Shown: piece by piece, positions 8,222 to 17,496 of the stretch | How the letters are laid out: each line of letters begins with the position of its first letter | Position numbering within the stretch: position 1 is the stretch's first letter | NCBI GenBank assembly: GCA_963704975.1 | Contig: CAVPIK010000021.1 | Location: 62,001 to 126,000 of the forward strand | Direction: 5' to 3' | Length of the DNA: 64,000 nucleotides | DNA from: JAGNDO01 sp963704975 | GTDB lineage: Bacteria; Chloroflexota; Anaerolineae; Caldilineales; Caldilineaceae | Program-made: the position numbers and the translations under genes | The notes under the pieces: generated by a model | Seen by the model: only the letters and a program-made list of their open reading frames with translations | What the model was told of the DNA's origin: nothing | Databases searched by the model: none

Positions 8222-10101
8222 ATGACTGCCCGATCCGATCGCCCTGCCACCCATCCAATTTTCCAGATCTCCCCGGATCTTTTGGAAAAAGAACCTCTTC
8301 TGCTGGAACTGATCCGTCAGCGTCAGGCGAGGGTCGGTTTTTTTAGTTCTGGGGGGCCAGAGTCAATGCCACCGTCGCCCCAAATTGTAATCGTGGGGGT
8401 CAGCGGCGGCGCAGACAGCCTCTGTTTGTTGCACTTGCTGGCCCGGCTCAGCGTTGAATTTGGCCTGGTCCTGCACGTGGCCCACCTGGACCACGGTCTG
8501 CGCCCAGATTCGGCCACGGATGCGGCCTTTGTGGCGGATCTGGCCGAGGCCTGGGGGCTGCCCGTTCACCTCAAACGGCTGGAACCCGGCACCTTGGCGG
8601 CCCAAGGCGGCAATCTGGAAGCCGCCGCCCGTTCCGCCCGCTTCGCCTTCCTGCTGGACCTGGCCGCCGCTTTGGCCCAAGGCCCAACCGACCGAGAACC
8701 CATCATCGCCCTGGCCCACCACGCCGACGACCAGGCCGAGACCCTGCTCCTCCACCTGCTGCGGGGCAGCGGATTGGACGGGCTGGCGGCCATGCGGCCC
8801 GTCTCCCGGCGGCCCTTGCCCGGTGCGCCAGGGCGCAAGCATCCAGTATGCTCGCATTGTGCGCCCCCTGCTGGACGCGGACCGGGCGCAAATCATGCGC
8901 TATCTCTCCGTCCACGGTCTGACTTGGCGGGAAGATGCCACCAATCAAGACCCGACCTTCACCCGCAACCGCCTGCGCCACCAGATCCTGCCCCTGCTGC
9001 GCACGATCAACCCCAACCTCACCGCCACCCTGGGCCGCACCGCCCACATCCTGGCCGGGGAAGCCGACCGCCTGGCCCGCCTGGACCGGGAGACCTTGGC
9101 CGATCTGCTCGTGGTCCCCCCTCAGGCCGAGCGGGTGGTGCTGGATCGGGACAAGCTGGCAGGGTTGGAGGGGGCGGATCAACGGGGCGTATTGCGCTTG
9201 GCCCTGGAGAGGCTTCTAACGGCGGATCGGGTTGACCCTCTTGCCCCCCTAGCCCCCCAACCTTGGGGGGAACTGTCCACAACCTCCCCCAGAATTGGGG
9301 GCCGGGGGGCCGATGGGCAGGTTGACCCAGAAGTTCGACTTTTGACAAAAGTCGAACTTCTTAGCCCCCCACCCGCCGCAGATGACGCGCAGATCGAGTA
9401 CGATCATGTGGCGACTTTGGCCGCCACATTGGCCGAGCCAGCGGTGGCCGGCGGCCCCTTCCCCATTGTGGCCGGCCTGGCGTGGAGCGTGGCCCCATCG
9501 CCGCCGGGCAGCCCGGCACCAGCCCGTCTCAGCCTGCACCGGGCCGACGCCCTGCCCTTTGCCCCGGACCATCCCTGGCTGGCCGAACACGACGATCCCC
9601 GCCGGATCTCCGTGCCCGGCGTGGTTGAGATTGGGGGCTGGCGGCTGTCCGCCCGGCTCTGCACCCCGGCGGATCTGCCCACGGATTGGGCCGATCTTTC
9701 CCCCTGGGAGGCCTATTTGAGTCAGGATTTTCTCGGTGCCCCCACTCTTGGCTCACCCCGAAACTGGTCTTGCTTTTTCCCCCCTTGGCATGGGTGGACA
9801 ACGCAAAAGCCTGGGAGATCTCTTCACCGACCGCAAGATTCCGCTCTCTTTGCGGGCGGGCTGGCCCCTGATCTTGGCCGAAAGCGGCCAAGTGGCCTGG
9901 GTGTGCGGGGTGCAAATGGGCCACGAATGCCGGATCACGCCCCAAACCGAGCGCATTGTGCATTTAGCTGGCGGCCAGCGTAATAATCTCGTTCCCACGC
10001 TCCGCGTGGGAATGCAAACGGGCGCTCTGCGCCCCTCGGCGCAGAGCGCCGAAAACCGCTACCACGCAGAGCGTGGGAGCGAGCAAAAGGACCATTTATG
10101 A
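8222..10101 (+). CDS. tilS: tRNA(Ile)-lysidine synthetase TilS (two frame breaks, repeats inside)
   Basis: N-type ATP pyrophosphatase that converts the wobble C of tRNA-Ile(CAU) to lysidine; normally essential. PP-loop SGGADS at residues 61-66, then DHGLR and HHADDQAET. Removing one G near 8831 joins this to LLDADRAQIMRYL and the tRNA-binding middle domain. Removing one C from the six-C run near 9782 restores the C-terminal motif FxPLGMGGQRKSLGDLFTDRK. In that frame the stop is TGA at 10099-10101, overlapping the next ATG. A family A repeat (9235-9326) and a second palindrome (9330-9360) are read in frame in the middle. A family B repeat supplies the last codons. The breaks are probably sequence errors. 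Confidence 0.88.
9235..9326. repeat. Family A palindromic repeat, copy A2, inside tilS
   Basis: Core of TAGCCCCCCAACCTTGGGG...AACTGTCCACAACCTCC...GAATTGGGGGCCGGGGGGC is almost identical to copy A1 at 6600-6692. Translated in the tilS frame it adds about 30 residues rich in Pro and Gly without a stop, between the middle and C-terminal domains. Confidence 0.8.
9330..9360. repeat. Perfect 14-bp inverted repeat inside tilS
   Basis: GAAGTTCGACTTTT, three bases GAC, then the exact reverse complement AAAAGTCGAACTTC. It follows four bases after copy A2 and is also read in frame. It is AT-richer than the surrounding gene, consistent with inserted DNA. Confidence 0.85.
9988..10083. repeat. Family B palindromic repeat, copy B1 (tilS 3' end)
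   Basis: About 96 bp: CGTTCCCACGCTCCGCGTGG at one end, GAGCGTGGGAGCGAG at the other, and a central GGCGCTCTGCGCC...GGCGCAGAGCGCC hairpin. The copy at 36442-36538 is its near-exact reverse complement. It lies between the conserved end of TilS and the next start codon. Confidence 0.85.
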
Positions 10102-10361
10102 CCGTCAAAGCCCTGACCCACTGGATCATCTATAAAGGCTACAAAGTGCGCTTCCGGCAGCGGGGCAAGGAAGAGGTGCTGGGCACTCTCACCACGCCCA
10201 CCGGGGACGTGCCCTTTGTCTACCAGGTGTCGGCCATGCAAGTGCGCCTGCCCGACCAATGGATCACCATCAACGAACACGGCTGGGAGTTGCGCCGCGC
10301 CACCCCCAAGCCGCCAACCGGCGCCCAGTCGCCCGATAGCATCCCACAGAAAGACAGTTGA
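10098..10361 (+). CDS. Small conserved-type hypothetical protein
   Basis: 87 residues, soluble, basic N-terminus (HWIIYKGYKVRFRQRGKEEV), Trp/Tyr-rich middle and a Pro-rich tail. Starts at ATG 10098 with AAAAGGA upstream and overlaps the repaired tilS stop as ATGA. The following methyltransferase starts 2 bp after its stop, so the three genes look co-transcribed. I do not recognise the family; the context suggests only an RNA-modification neighbourhood. Confidence 0.6.
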   Translation: MTVKALTHWIIYKGYKVRFRQRGKEEVLGTLTTPTGDVPFVYQVSAMQVRLPDQWITINEHGWELRRATPKPPTGAQSPDSIPQKDS

Positions 10362-10363
10362 CC

Positions 10364-11591
10364 ATGACACATCTTGCCAATTTGCCCACGATCACCCTGA
10401 AAGCCGGGCCGGGAAAAACCCGTGCGCCAGGGCCATCCCTGGATCTTCAGCGGGGCCATTCAGACCCTGCCCTCCCCCGCCCAGGCCGCGGATGGGGACC
10501 TGGTGGCCGTGATCGACAGCCGGGGCGAATGGCTGGCCCAGGGCTATCTCAACCGGCGCAGCCAGATCCAGGTGCGGATTCTGTCCTGGGATCAAGACGA
10601 AGCCATCGACGACGATTTTTGGCGGGGCCGACTGGCTCAGGCCATCGCCGGTCGGGCGGATCTGGCCGAGGCCACCCCAGCCACCACGGCCTATCGCCTG
10701 ATCAACGCCGAAAGCGACTATCTGCCCGGCCTGACCGTGGACCGCTATGCCGACTATTTGGTGCTGCAATCCGGCACCTTGGGCATGGATCGGCACAAAG
10801 TCCGCCTGGCCCAGATGCTGGTGGAGCTGACCGGGTGCGCCGGGGTGATCGAACGCAGCGAGGTGGCCCTGCGCCGGGAAGAGGGGCTGGGGGCCGCCAC
10901 GGGGGTGCTGGCGGGCACGGGACCGGACGGGCTTGTGACGGTCCACGAGGCGGGCTTGGGCTTTTTGGTGGACATTGTGAACGGTCAGAAGAGCGGTTTT
11001 TACGCGGATCAGCGGGAGAACCGGATGCAGGTGGCGGCCCTGTGCCAGGGCAAGCGGATGCTCAACGCCTTCAGCTATACCGGGGGCTTTGGCATCCACG
11101 CCCTGGCCGCTGGGGCCACCCACGTGGTCAACGTGGACAGCAGCGTGGAGGCCCTGACCCTGGGCGAAGAGAATTTGCGCCTCAACGGCTTTGACCCGGA
11201 CGGTCCCCAAAGCGAGAGCATCGCCGGGGATCTCTTCCAGATTTTGCGGGAGTGGCGGGACGAGCCGGACCAGCACCCCTTTGACGTGATCGTGCTGGAC
11301 CCGCCCAAGTTCGCCCACAACAAGAAGACGGTCAACGCGGCCTTGCGGGGCTACAAGGACATCAACCTGCTGGCCATGAACTTGATCCAGCCGGGGGGCA
11401 TCCTGGCCACCTTCAGTTGCAGCGGACTGGTCAGCCCGGATCTCTTCCAAAAGGTGGTCTTCGGTGCGGCGGTGGACGCCGGCCGCCAGGTGCAGATCCT
11501 GGCCTGGCTGCACCAGAGCAGCGACCATCCCACGGCCATCACCTTCCCCGAAGGCAATTATCTGAAAGGATTGTTGTGCCGAGTATTATGA
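10364..11591 (+). CDS. rlmI: RlmI-like 23S rRNA (cytosine-5-)-methyltransferase (one frame break near the 5' end)
   Basis: SAM-dependent methyltransferase of the RlmI/YccW type. N-terminal PUA-like segment with GHPWIFSGAI; SAM motif I at LNAFSYTGGFGIHAL; motif IV VIVLDPPKFA; GYKDINLLAMNLIQPGGIL and the FSCSG cysteine motif near the end, giving the full architecture of the family. The ATG at 10364 leads TLKAG; removing one G from GGG near 10406 joins it to REKPVRQGHPW. Without that, translation would need GTG 10422. The exact rRNA position modified is not deducible here. Confidence 0.88.
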
Positions 11592-11597
11592 CTTTGG

Positions 11598-12249
11598 ATG
11601 GCGTCGCCCCCAATCTTACCCAGCCGCTTTGCCCAAGAGCTGACCCAAGCCCTGGCCGCCCCCCTGCCGGGCAAAGAGGCCCAATATCGCATGGCCCCCC
11701 GTCCCCGCCCCGGCTCGGAGCGCTGGGACGCCCCCCCGGGCAATGCCCGGGTGGGCGCGGTGATGGCGCTCTTCTACCCCCACGAGGGCGAACTGATCCT
11801 GCCCCTGATCCTGCGGGCCACCTACGAAGGGGCCCACAGCGGACAGATCAGCTTCCCCGGCGGCGGCATGGAGGAGATGGATGGGGATGTCACGGCCACC
11901 GCCCTGCGGGAGGCCTACGAAGAGATCGGGGTGGCCCCGGATCAGGTGCAGGTGTTGGGGCGGCTCTCCACCCTCAACGTGATCCCCAGCAACTATGTGG
12001 TGACGCCCGTGGTGGGCTGGATCGACCACCGGCCCGCCTTCCACGCCGACCCCTACGAGGTGGCACGGATTCTGGAGATCCCCCTGGCCGATCTGCTGGA
12101 TCCGGCCAATCACCGGGAAGAGGAGTGGCAGTTGCGCAACCGACGGGCGCTGGTGCCCTATTTCAGCGTCCAGGGCCAAAATGTTTGGGGGGCCACGGCC
12201 ATGATGCTGAGCGAATTGCTGGCCGTGGTGGGGGAGTTGGCGTGTGTGA
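11598..12249 (+). CDS. Nudix hydrolase, CoA pyrophosphatase-like
   Basis: Hydrolyses a nucleoside diphosphate linked to another group; the CoA-diphosphatase (NudL/YeaB) subgroup is suggested by HSGQISFPGGG just before the Nudix box with REAYEEIGV. Begins 6 bp after the rlmI stop. As sequenced the frame runs on into the next gene to 12893. Deleting one G in the GGGGG run near 12233 gives a stop at 12247-12249, close to the expected protein end, so the apparent fusion to the glycosidase is judged artificial. The exact 3' end is uncertain. Confidence 0.8.
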
Positions 12250-12280
12250 AGGACAGTATGCTAAAAAACACCTGTGCAAT

Positions 12281-12309
12281 TTGGCACAAGCCAAGGGGCG
12301 TGGTACGAT
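12281..12309 (+). promoter_or_regulatory. Promoter for the GH99-like gene
   Basis: TTGGCA (12281-12286), an exact 17-bp spacer, and TACGAT (12304-12309). The ATG of the glycosidase follows eight bases later, so the message would have almost no leader, as at tilS. Confidence 0.5.
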
Positions 12310-12317
12310 CCGTCGTT

Positions 12318-13766
12318 ATGAACCAAGACAACCGATTGCATAAACTAAAAACAGATACCCCAAGTTTGGCCACAAAGCGCCCGGCCCCGGCGGATACCAG
12401 TCGATTGGGCTGGCGGATCGCCGTCAGCCTGCTTGTTCTGATCGCCCTGTGGCTGTTGAGCACGCTCCAAGCCCAGGCCGGCGGGGAGCGGCTGGTCCTG
12501 GCCCACTATTACACCTGGTTTGACGAAAATACGTGGAGCTATGACAAAATGGCCGACCTGCCCGCCCAGCAATATGTCAGCCGGGACACGGGGGTGATGG
12601 GTCGCCATATCGATCAGGCCAAGTCCGCCGGGATCGATGCCTTTCTGGTGGCCTGGTATGGGCCGGCCGGGGGCAGCAACCAGACCGAGCCCAATCTGGC
12701 CGCCATGCTCAACGAGGCCGCGGCCCGCAACTTCCGGGTGGGCATTCTCTTCGAGACCACCTCCCCCTTCTTCAACGGCAGCGGAGATGTGGCCAATGCC
12801 CTCAGCCACGCCCTCAACGTCCATGCCGCCTCATCCGCCTTTCTGCGGGTGGACGGCAAGCCGGTGATCTTCTTCTGGCGGCCCCAGATCTAGAGCGTGG
12901 AGACCTGGCGGGCCATCCGCAACCAGGTTGACCCCAACCACAACAGCATCTGGATCGCCGAGGGGGTGGACATGGCCTATCAGGCGGTCTTTGACGGCCA
13001 TCACCTCTACAGCAACACCTGGAACCCGCCCACGGATCTCAACTGGACCAACAGCAAGTTCGCCCGCTGGGTGGCGGATGCCCGCAACACCTACGGCACG
13101 TACAAGTATTGGGTGGCCACGGTCATGCCCGGCTACAACGACATCCGCACCGGGCGCTCCGACGGCTTTGCCCAGGATCGTTGGGGCGGGGACTACTACG
13201 AAGGTTCCTGGCAGGCCGCCATCGCCAGCAACCCGGACTGGATCGTGATCACCAGCTTCAACGAATGGCCCGAGGGCAGCCACATCGAGCCCAGCGCGTC
13301 CTATGGCAACCAATACCTGGACCTCACCGCCCGCTGGAGCGGCACCTACAAATCCGGCAGCGGCCAGGCCAGTGTGAGCGCAGCGTCCGTCCAAGCACCG
13401 GCTGCCGCCCCCGTCTCTGCCCCGGCTGCGATTCCGGCCCCGGTCCCCACCCCTCGCCCGGAGCCGGATGTGCCCACGGCTTTTGTGACGGTCTCCCTGC
13501 TCAACCTGCGCGGCGGACCGAGCACAGACGCCGCCATTCTGGACATGGCCGAGCTTGGGGCCGCCCTGCCCATCATCGGACAGGACAAGAATTGGCCGGA
13601 GTGGTGGCAAGTGAACTACAATGGACAGACGGGGTGGATCTTTGCCCCGATGGTCGAGACAGCCGGCCCCATGGACCAAGTACCTTCAGTAACAACCCCC
13701 CTTCCGACTCCTTCACCATCGAACAATCGCCCTGTCAATTGGGGCGCTCGGCCCATTGCTTTGTAA
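12318..13766 (+). CDS. GH99-like glycosidase with SH3b domain, interrupted by an in-frame TAG
   Basis: Secreted or membrane-anchored glycosidase, probably alpha-mannan or related. An N-terminal hydrophobic helix follows a basic stretch. The catalytic (beta/alpha)8 domain shows HYYTWFDENTW, ARSAGIDAF-like AKSAGIDAFLVAWYG and SFNEWPEGSHIEPS, as in GH99/GH71-type enzymes. An Ala/Pro linker (about residues 355-385) leads to an SH3b domain (LNLRGGPS...WWQVNYNGQTGWI), a wall-binding module. A TAG at 12891-12893 (after FFWRPQI) splits the frame; the reading continues in the same frame and stays homologous. Likely a substitution error or a recent nonsense mutation; Tyr (TAC/TAT) would fit. Confidence 0.75.
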
Positions 13767-13804
13767 GTCAGTGACAAACCGTTGATCGACGACGAGACTG
13801 GAAA

Positions 13805-13868
13805 ATTGGGAGAGTAATAGATTGTCAGTGGACAACCTGCTACGCTCCCAATCCCTTACTCTCCCAAT
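13805..13868. repeat. Inverted repeat after the GH99-like gene
   Basis: Arms ATTGGGAGAGTAA (13805-13817) and TTACTCTCCCAAT (13856-13868) are exact reverse complements. A short inner pair TTGTC/GACAA is present. Further partial copies of CTCCCAATC and CGCATCCC follow to 13910. It could terminate or protect the upstream message. Confidence 0.6.
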
Positions 13869-13921
13869 CCCGCATCCCACAACTCGCAACTCAAATCCCG
13901 CATCCCAAAAAGGAGCTATTT

Positions 13922-14506
13922 ATGACCTCGGATTCCCAGTCATCCCCGGCAGACCACGCCCTAGAAGAAGATGTGGAACGCGTCCTGATCGATGCCGACA
14001 CCCTGCAAGCTCGCATCAGAGAGCTAGGGAAAGACATCGCAGAGACCTACGCCGGGCAGGATCTTCTTCTGCTGGCCGTCCTGAAAGGCAGCGTGATCTT
14101 CCTGGCCGACCTGATGCGGGCCATCACCATCCCCAACTCGGTTGACTTTATGGCCGTCAGCAGCTATGGGGCCGGGGTACAAAGCACCGGCGTCGTGCGC
14201 ATCATGAAGGATCTGGACGCCCCCATCGCCGGGCGCAATCTGCTGATTGTCGAGGACATCATCGACAGCGGCCACACCCTCAACTATCTGGTACGCACCC
14301 TGCGGGAGCGCAACCCCACCACCCTGCGCATCGTCACCCTGCTGGACAAACCCTCCCGCCGGGAAGTCAACATCCCCGTGGATTGGGTGGGTTTTTCCAT
14401 CCCCAACGAATTCGTCATCGGCTATGGGCTGGACTACAACGAACTCTATCGCAACCTGCCCTACATCGGCGTGCTGAAGCCGGACGTCTATTCGGACCCC
14501 GAATAG
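13922..14506 (+). CDS. hpt: Hypoxanthine phosphoribosyltransferase
   Basis: Purine salvage enzyme that makes IMP/GMP from hypoxanthine or guanine and PRPP. 194 residues. PRPP-binding loop EDIIDSGHT at residues 111-119, LLAVLKGSVIFLADL at 49-63 and the flexible-loop SYGAG near 81-85. Good AAGGAG site upstream of the ATG. Frame is intact. Confidence 0.94.
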   Translation: MTSDSQSSPADHALEEDVERVLIDADTLQARIRELGKDIAETYAGQDLLLLAVLKGSVIFLADLMRAITIPNSVDFMAVSSYGAGVQSTGVVRIMKDLDAPIAGRNLLIVEDIIDSGHTLNYLVRTLRERNPTTLRIVTLLDKPSRREVNIPVDWVGFSIPNEFVIGYGLDYNELYRNLPYIGVLKPDVYSDPE

Positions 14507-14551
14507 GCACGATCCGCTGCCAACCAGCCCACTTGCAGGCAACATAACTTT

Positions 14552-15859
14552 ATGTCTATTTCAAATCGTGTCAGTCCAATCGTCAACCTGCTCCTGACCC
14601 TGTGTGCCACTAGCTTGGTCTTGATCCTTGTGGCCCTTGCCCCTTCCCCGGTTTTCGCTCAAGGTCAGGCGGAGACCTATACCGTCCAACCCGGTGACAC
14701 CCTTGGGCTAATCGCCTTCGAATTCGATGTGACCGTGGAGGATCTGGTCGCCGCCAACGGTCTCCAAGATGCCAATGTGCTCGAAGTTGGCCAAGTGCTG
14801 ATCATCCCCACAGGCCAGGGAGGCCAGTTCCCCCCCAGCGAATGGACCACCGTCGCCGCCCATCCTCGCCAGACCCTGGCCAGCCTTGCCGCCCACTATG
14901 GGCTCGAAGTGAACCAATTGGCCGCCTACAACAAGGTGCGGGAGAGCACGCGCCTCTTCCCCGGCCAGCCGATCCGCATCCCCACCGAGCGGGTGCAGGC
15001 CGCCGGCCAACCCTTTGGGGCCGTGCAGATCATGCCCGTCACCCCCATGATCGACCAAGGCCGCACAGGCGTGGTGCAGATCCAGATCGACCGCCCGGTG
15101 AACGTCAATGTGGTGTGGAATGGTCTGCCCCTGCCCCTGATCCCCGAAACCGGCCAAACCGACCCAACCGGAAAATGGTTTGCCCCCATCCCCGTGCCCG
15201 CCCTGATCGCCCTGGGCAGCTACCCCCTGGAAATTAGCTATACGACCTCCTCCGGCACACCCATCACCCGCACCCTCCTCGTTACCGTGCGGGATGGGGG
15301 CTATGACAGCCAGGACATTGTTTTGGATGATGAGAAGTCCGGCCTGTTGGCCCCGGAAGTCGTCCAGGCCGAAGAGGCCCGGGTCAGCGAGATCTGGGCC
15401 CAAGTCAGCCCCAGCCTGATGTGGACCGGTGTATTCAGCCGTCCCATCACATCGGAATACCCCACCACCAGCCCATTTGGCACCCGCCGCAGCTACAACG
15501 GCGGCCCCCAGAGCAGCTATCACGCCGGGCAGGATTTTGGCGCACCGGCTGACGTGCCGATCTATGCCCCAGCCAGCGGCACGGTGATCTTGGCGGAGCC
15601 GCTGACCGTGCGGGGCAACGCAGTGATCATCGACCATGGCCGAGGCGTCTTCACCGGCTATTGGCACATGAACGTCATCAACGTGCAGGCGGGCCAGATC
15701 GTCCAGCCCGGCGATCAGCTCGGCGTGGTGGGCACCACGGGCCTCAGCACCGGCAACCATCTGCACTGGGAGCTGCGCATCTTCGGCATCGCCGTGGACC
15801 CCATGCAGTTCCTGCGTCAAACCCTCCTCGGCCAGGTCGCCCCGGCGGCAGGTTCATAG
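14552..15859 (+). CDS. LysM-containing M23 family metallopeptidase
   Basis: Exported cell-wall endopeptidase. A signal peptide ends near residue 36 (VFA). A clear LysM domain follows (YTVQPGDTLGLIAFEF...VLIIP), then a weaker second LysM-like segment, then a C-terminal M23 lysostaphin-type domain with zinc ligands in HAGQDFGAP and GNHLHWELR. All catalytic residues are present. May act with the MreB-directed growth machinery upstream, by inference only. Confidence 0.92.
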   Translation: MSISNRVSPIVNLLLTLCATSLVLILVALAPSPVFAQGQAETYTVQPGDTLGLIAFEFDVTVEDLVAANGLQDANVLEVGQVLIIPTGQGGQFPPSEWTTVAAHPRQTLASLAAHYGLEVNQLAAYNKVRESTRLFPGQPIRIPTERVQAAGQPFGAVQIMPVTPMIDQGRTGVVQIQIDRPVNVNVVWNGLPLPLIPETGQTDPTGKWFAPIPVPALIALGSYPLEISYTTSSGTPITRTLLVTVRDGGYDSQDIVLDDEKSGLLAPEVVQAEEARVSEIWAQVSPSLMWTGVFSRPITSEYPTTSPFGTRRSYNGGPQSSYHAGQDFGAPADVPIYAPASGTVILAEPLTVRGNAVIIDHGRGVFTGYWHMNVINVQAGQIVQPGDQLGVVGTTGLSTGNHLHWELRIFGIAVDPMQFLRQTLLGQVAPAAGS

Positions 15860-15888
15860 AAACACACGAAAACCGCAAACAAAAACAG

Positions 15889-15943
15889 AGACAACAAAAA
15901 AGATGGGCAACCCGGATTGGGTCGCCCATCTTTTTTGTTGTCT
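15889..15943. terminator. Bidirectional intrinsic terminator
   Basis: AGACAACAAAAAAGATGGGC pairs with GCCCATCTTTTTTGTTGTCT around a 15-base loop. It carries A and T tracts on both sides and lies between convergent genes (M23 peptidase and rplY), so it can serve both. Confidence 0.85.
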
Positions 15944-15964
15944 GTTTCTTGCGACAAATCGGGA

Positions 15965-16645
15965 CTATTCGTCGTCGCCTTCGTCGTCTTCGTCCTTGCC
16001 ACGGGCAATGACTTCCGGCTCGGCCGACTCGTCGTCGCCACCACCGTACTCCAGGGCCTCCAGTGCGTCCACTTCATCCTCTTCCTCAGCATCCACACGG
16101 CTGGCGACAATGCTGAAGATCACCTCGTCGGGTTCGGCCAAGAAGGTGACACCAGAGATCGCCACCAGATCCGACACATAGATGGGTTCGTCGCCGGTCA
16201 GGGCGGTCAGATCCACCTCGATGCTGGCGGGGATGTCCGCAGGCAACGCTTCCACCGTGATGGTGTCCAGGTTCTGCAGGATCAACTCGTTGCCGGCCAT
16301 GACCTTGGGTACGCCGATGCCCACCAAAGCCACATCGGCTTCCTGGGTTTCGGTCATGCTCACAGCATAGAAATCAGCGTGAAGCAGATGTGCGGTCACC
16401 GGATCCCGATGGGTGTCCCGGATCAACACATTGTGCTGCTGGCCATCAGAGACCGCCACCCGCACCAACTGGGACATACCGCCATGATGCAGGGCCTTCT
16501 CCAGGCTGATGCGATCCACTTGCAGGTTGACCGGCTTGTCCACCCGGCCATAGACAACGACGGGGACCAGGCCATTGCGACGCAGTTGCCGCACCTTGCG
16601 CCCGGTCAGGGTGCGAGGGTCAGCAGTAAGATTCAAATCCGACAT
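15965..16645 (-). CDS. rplY: 50S ribosomal protein L25/general stress protein Ctc
   Basis: 5S rRNA-binding ribosomal protein of the long CTC type. 226 residues. The N-terminal L25 domain contains GLVPVVVYGR and HADFYAVSM; the C-terminal beta domain has LPADIPASIEVDL. It ends in a very acidic tail (about residues 195-226) rich in Glu and Asp. AAGGAG lies ahead of the ATG. Confidence 0.94.
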   Translation of the reverse strand: MSDLNLTADPRTLTGRKVRQLRRNGLVPVVVYGRVDKPVNLQVDRISLEKALHHGGMSQLVRVAVSDGQQHNVLIRDTHRDPVTAHLLHADFYAVSMTETQEADVALVGIGVPKVMAGNELILQNLDTITVEALPADIPASIEVDLTALTGDEPIYVSDLVAISGVTFLAEPDEVIFSIVASRVDAEEEDEVDALEALEYGGGDDESAEPEVIARGKDEDDEGDDE

Positions 16646-16753
16646 GCGGGTTACTCCTTATGTTAGTTTCTGTGAAAGATATGCAGAATAAGTCGCGTTT
16701 TCAGAATTCACGGCGGTTGTTCACCGCATTAATAATGACTCAAATAAAAACTA

Positions 16754-17293
16754 TTAGCCGGTTCGCCGTTGGAACAGACGCCCCATCATGCGGCCACCCA
16801 AGAGCAAAACCACGCCCAGACCAGCCCCCAGTGCAAAGGCTTGGGCTGTTGAAAAGGTCGTCTCCACCTGGCCGTTGATGCGTCCGGCCAGCACCACGCC
16901 CGCACCGACTTTTTCGGTGTTGACGCTCCCGGCCACGGTGATGCCTGTGGCCAAATTGTTCGCCTGCACCCGATTGGCCGCCACCAGAACGGTCTGGCCA
17001 TCCGAAAGGCTGACGGTCTCGCCAAAGATCACAGCGGCGGCGCTGTCGTGCAGATCTGCGGCACCGGTCTTGATCACAGCAGCGGCGGACTCTTGCATGT
17101 GTACCGCACTGGCATTGACCGAGCGGGCCGCCGAATTTTTCATGCTGACCTGGCCGCCTTGCACCGTGTCAGTCGAGTCGTTTTCCATCTCCGCCGGCGC
17201 ACCGTTCAACTGATTGCTCAGGCTGTCGGCCAACTCATCCAATGGATTATGGGACGATTCGTTGGGCTGGCTGGGCATGGAGCGCTCCGTCAT
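16754..17293 (-). CDS. Unrecognised protein with repetitive beta-helix-like body and C-terminal membrane helix
   Basis: 179 residues. After a polar N-terminus the sequence repeats short alternating motifs (VSMKNSAAR, VHMQESAAAV, DLHDSAAAVI, TVLVAANRVQ, TGITVAGSV), each about 15-17 residues, as in small beta-solenoids. A single hydrophobic helix (about residues 150-170) and a basic GRLFQRRTG end would anchor it in the membrane with the body outside or inside. No signal peptide. Bactofilin-like folding is possible, but I cannot assign a family. Confidence 0.6.
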   Translation of the reverse strand: MTERSMPSQPNESSHNPLDELADSLSNQLNGAPAEMENDSTDTVQGGQVSMKNSAARSVNASAVHMQESAAAVIKTGAADLHDSAAAVIFGETVSLSDGQTVLVAANRVQANNLATGITVAGSVNTEKVGAGVVLAGRINGQVETTFSTAQAFALGAGLGVVLLLGGRMMGRLFQRRTG

Positions 17294-17407
17294 TCAATCC
17301 GTCACGAAAAAAGCCGGAAAGCATCCCGGCGCAAGGCACAACCTTGATTATAGCGAACCGGGGGAGGGGCGTCAATTTTTACACCCCCTGAACCGGGTAA
17401 AAGCTGA

Positions 17408-17484
17408 TTAACCGCAGAGAGCGCAGAGGAACGCAGAGTTTTGCCCAAGGTCTCTCTGCGTTCCTCTGCGCCCTCTGCGGTTAA
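17408..17484. repeat. Long inverted repeat downstream of xylB
   Basis: TTAACCGCAGAG...GCGCAGAGGAACGCAGAG faces CTCTGCGTTCCTCTGCG...CTCTGCGGTTAA around a loop of about 15 bases. The stem exceeds 28 bp with one or two mismatches. It lies just after the xylB stop, so it may terminate the xyl operon. Confidence 0.75.
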
Positions 17485-17496
17485 ATAGTTCGTGGC

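Noticed and set aside
11598..12893. Nudix-glycosidase fusion protein
   Set aside because: The second part has its own promoter, start and membrane helix, and a one-base fix stops the first part where expected.
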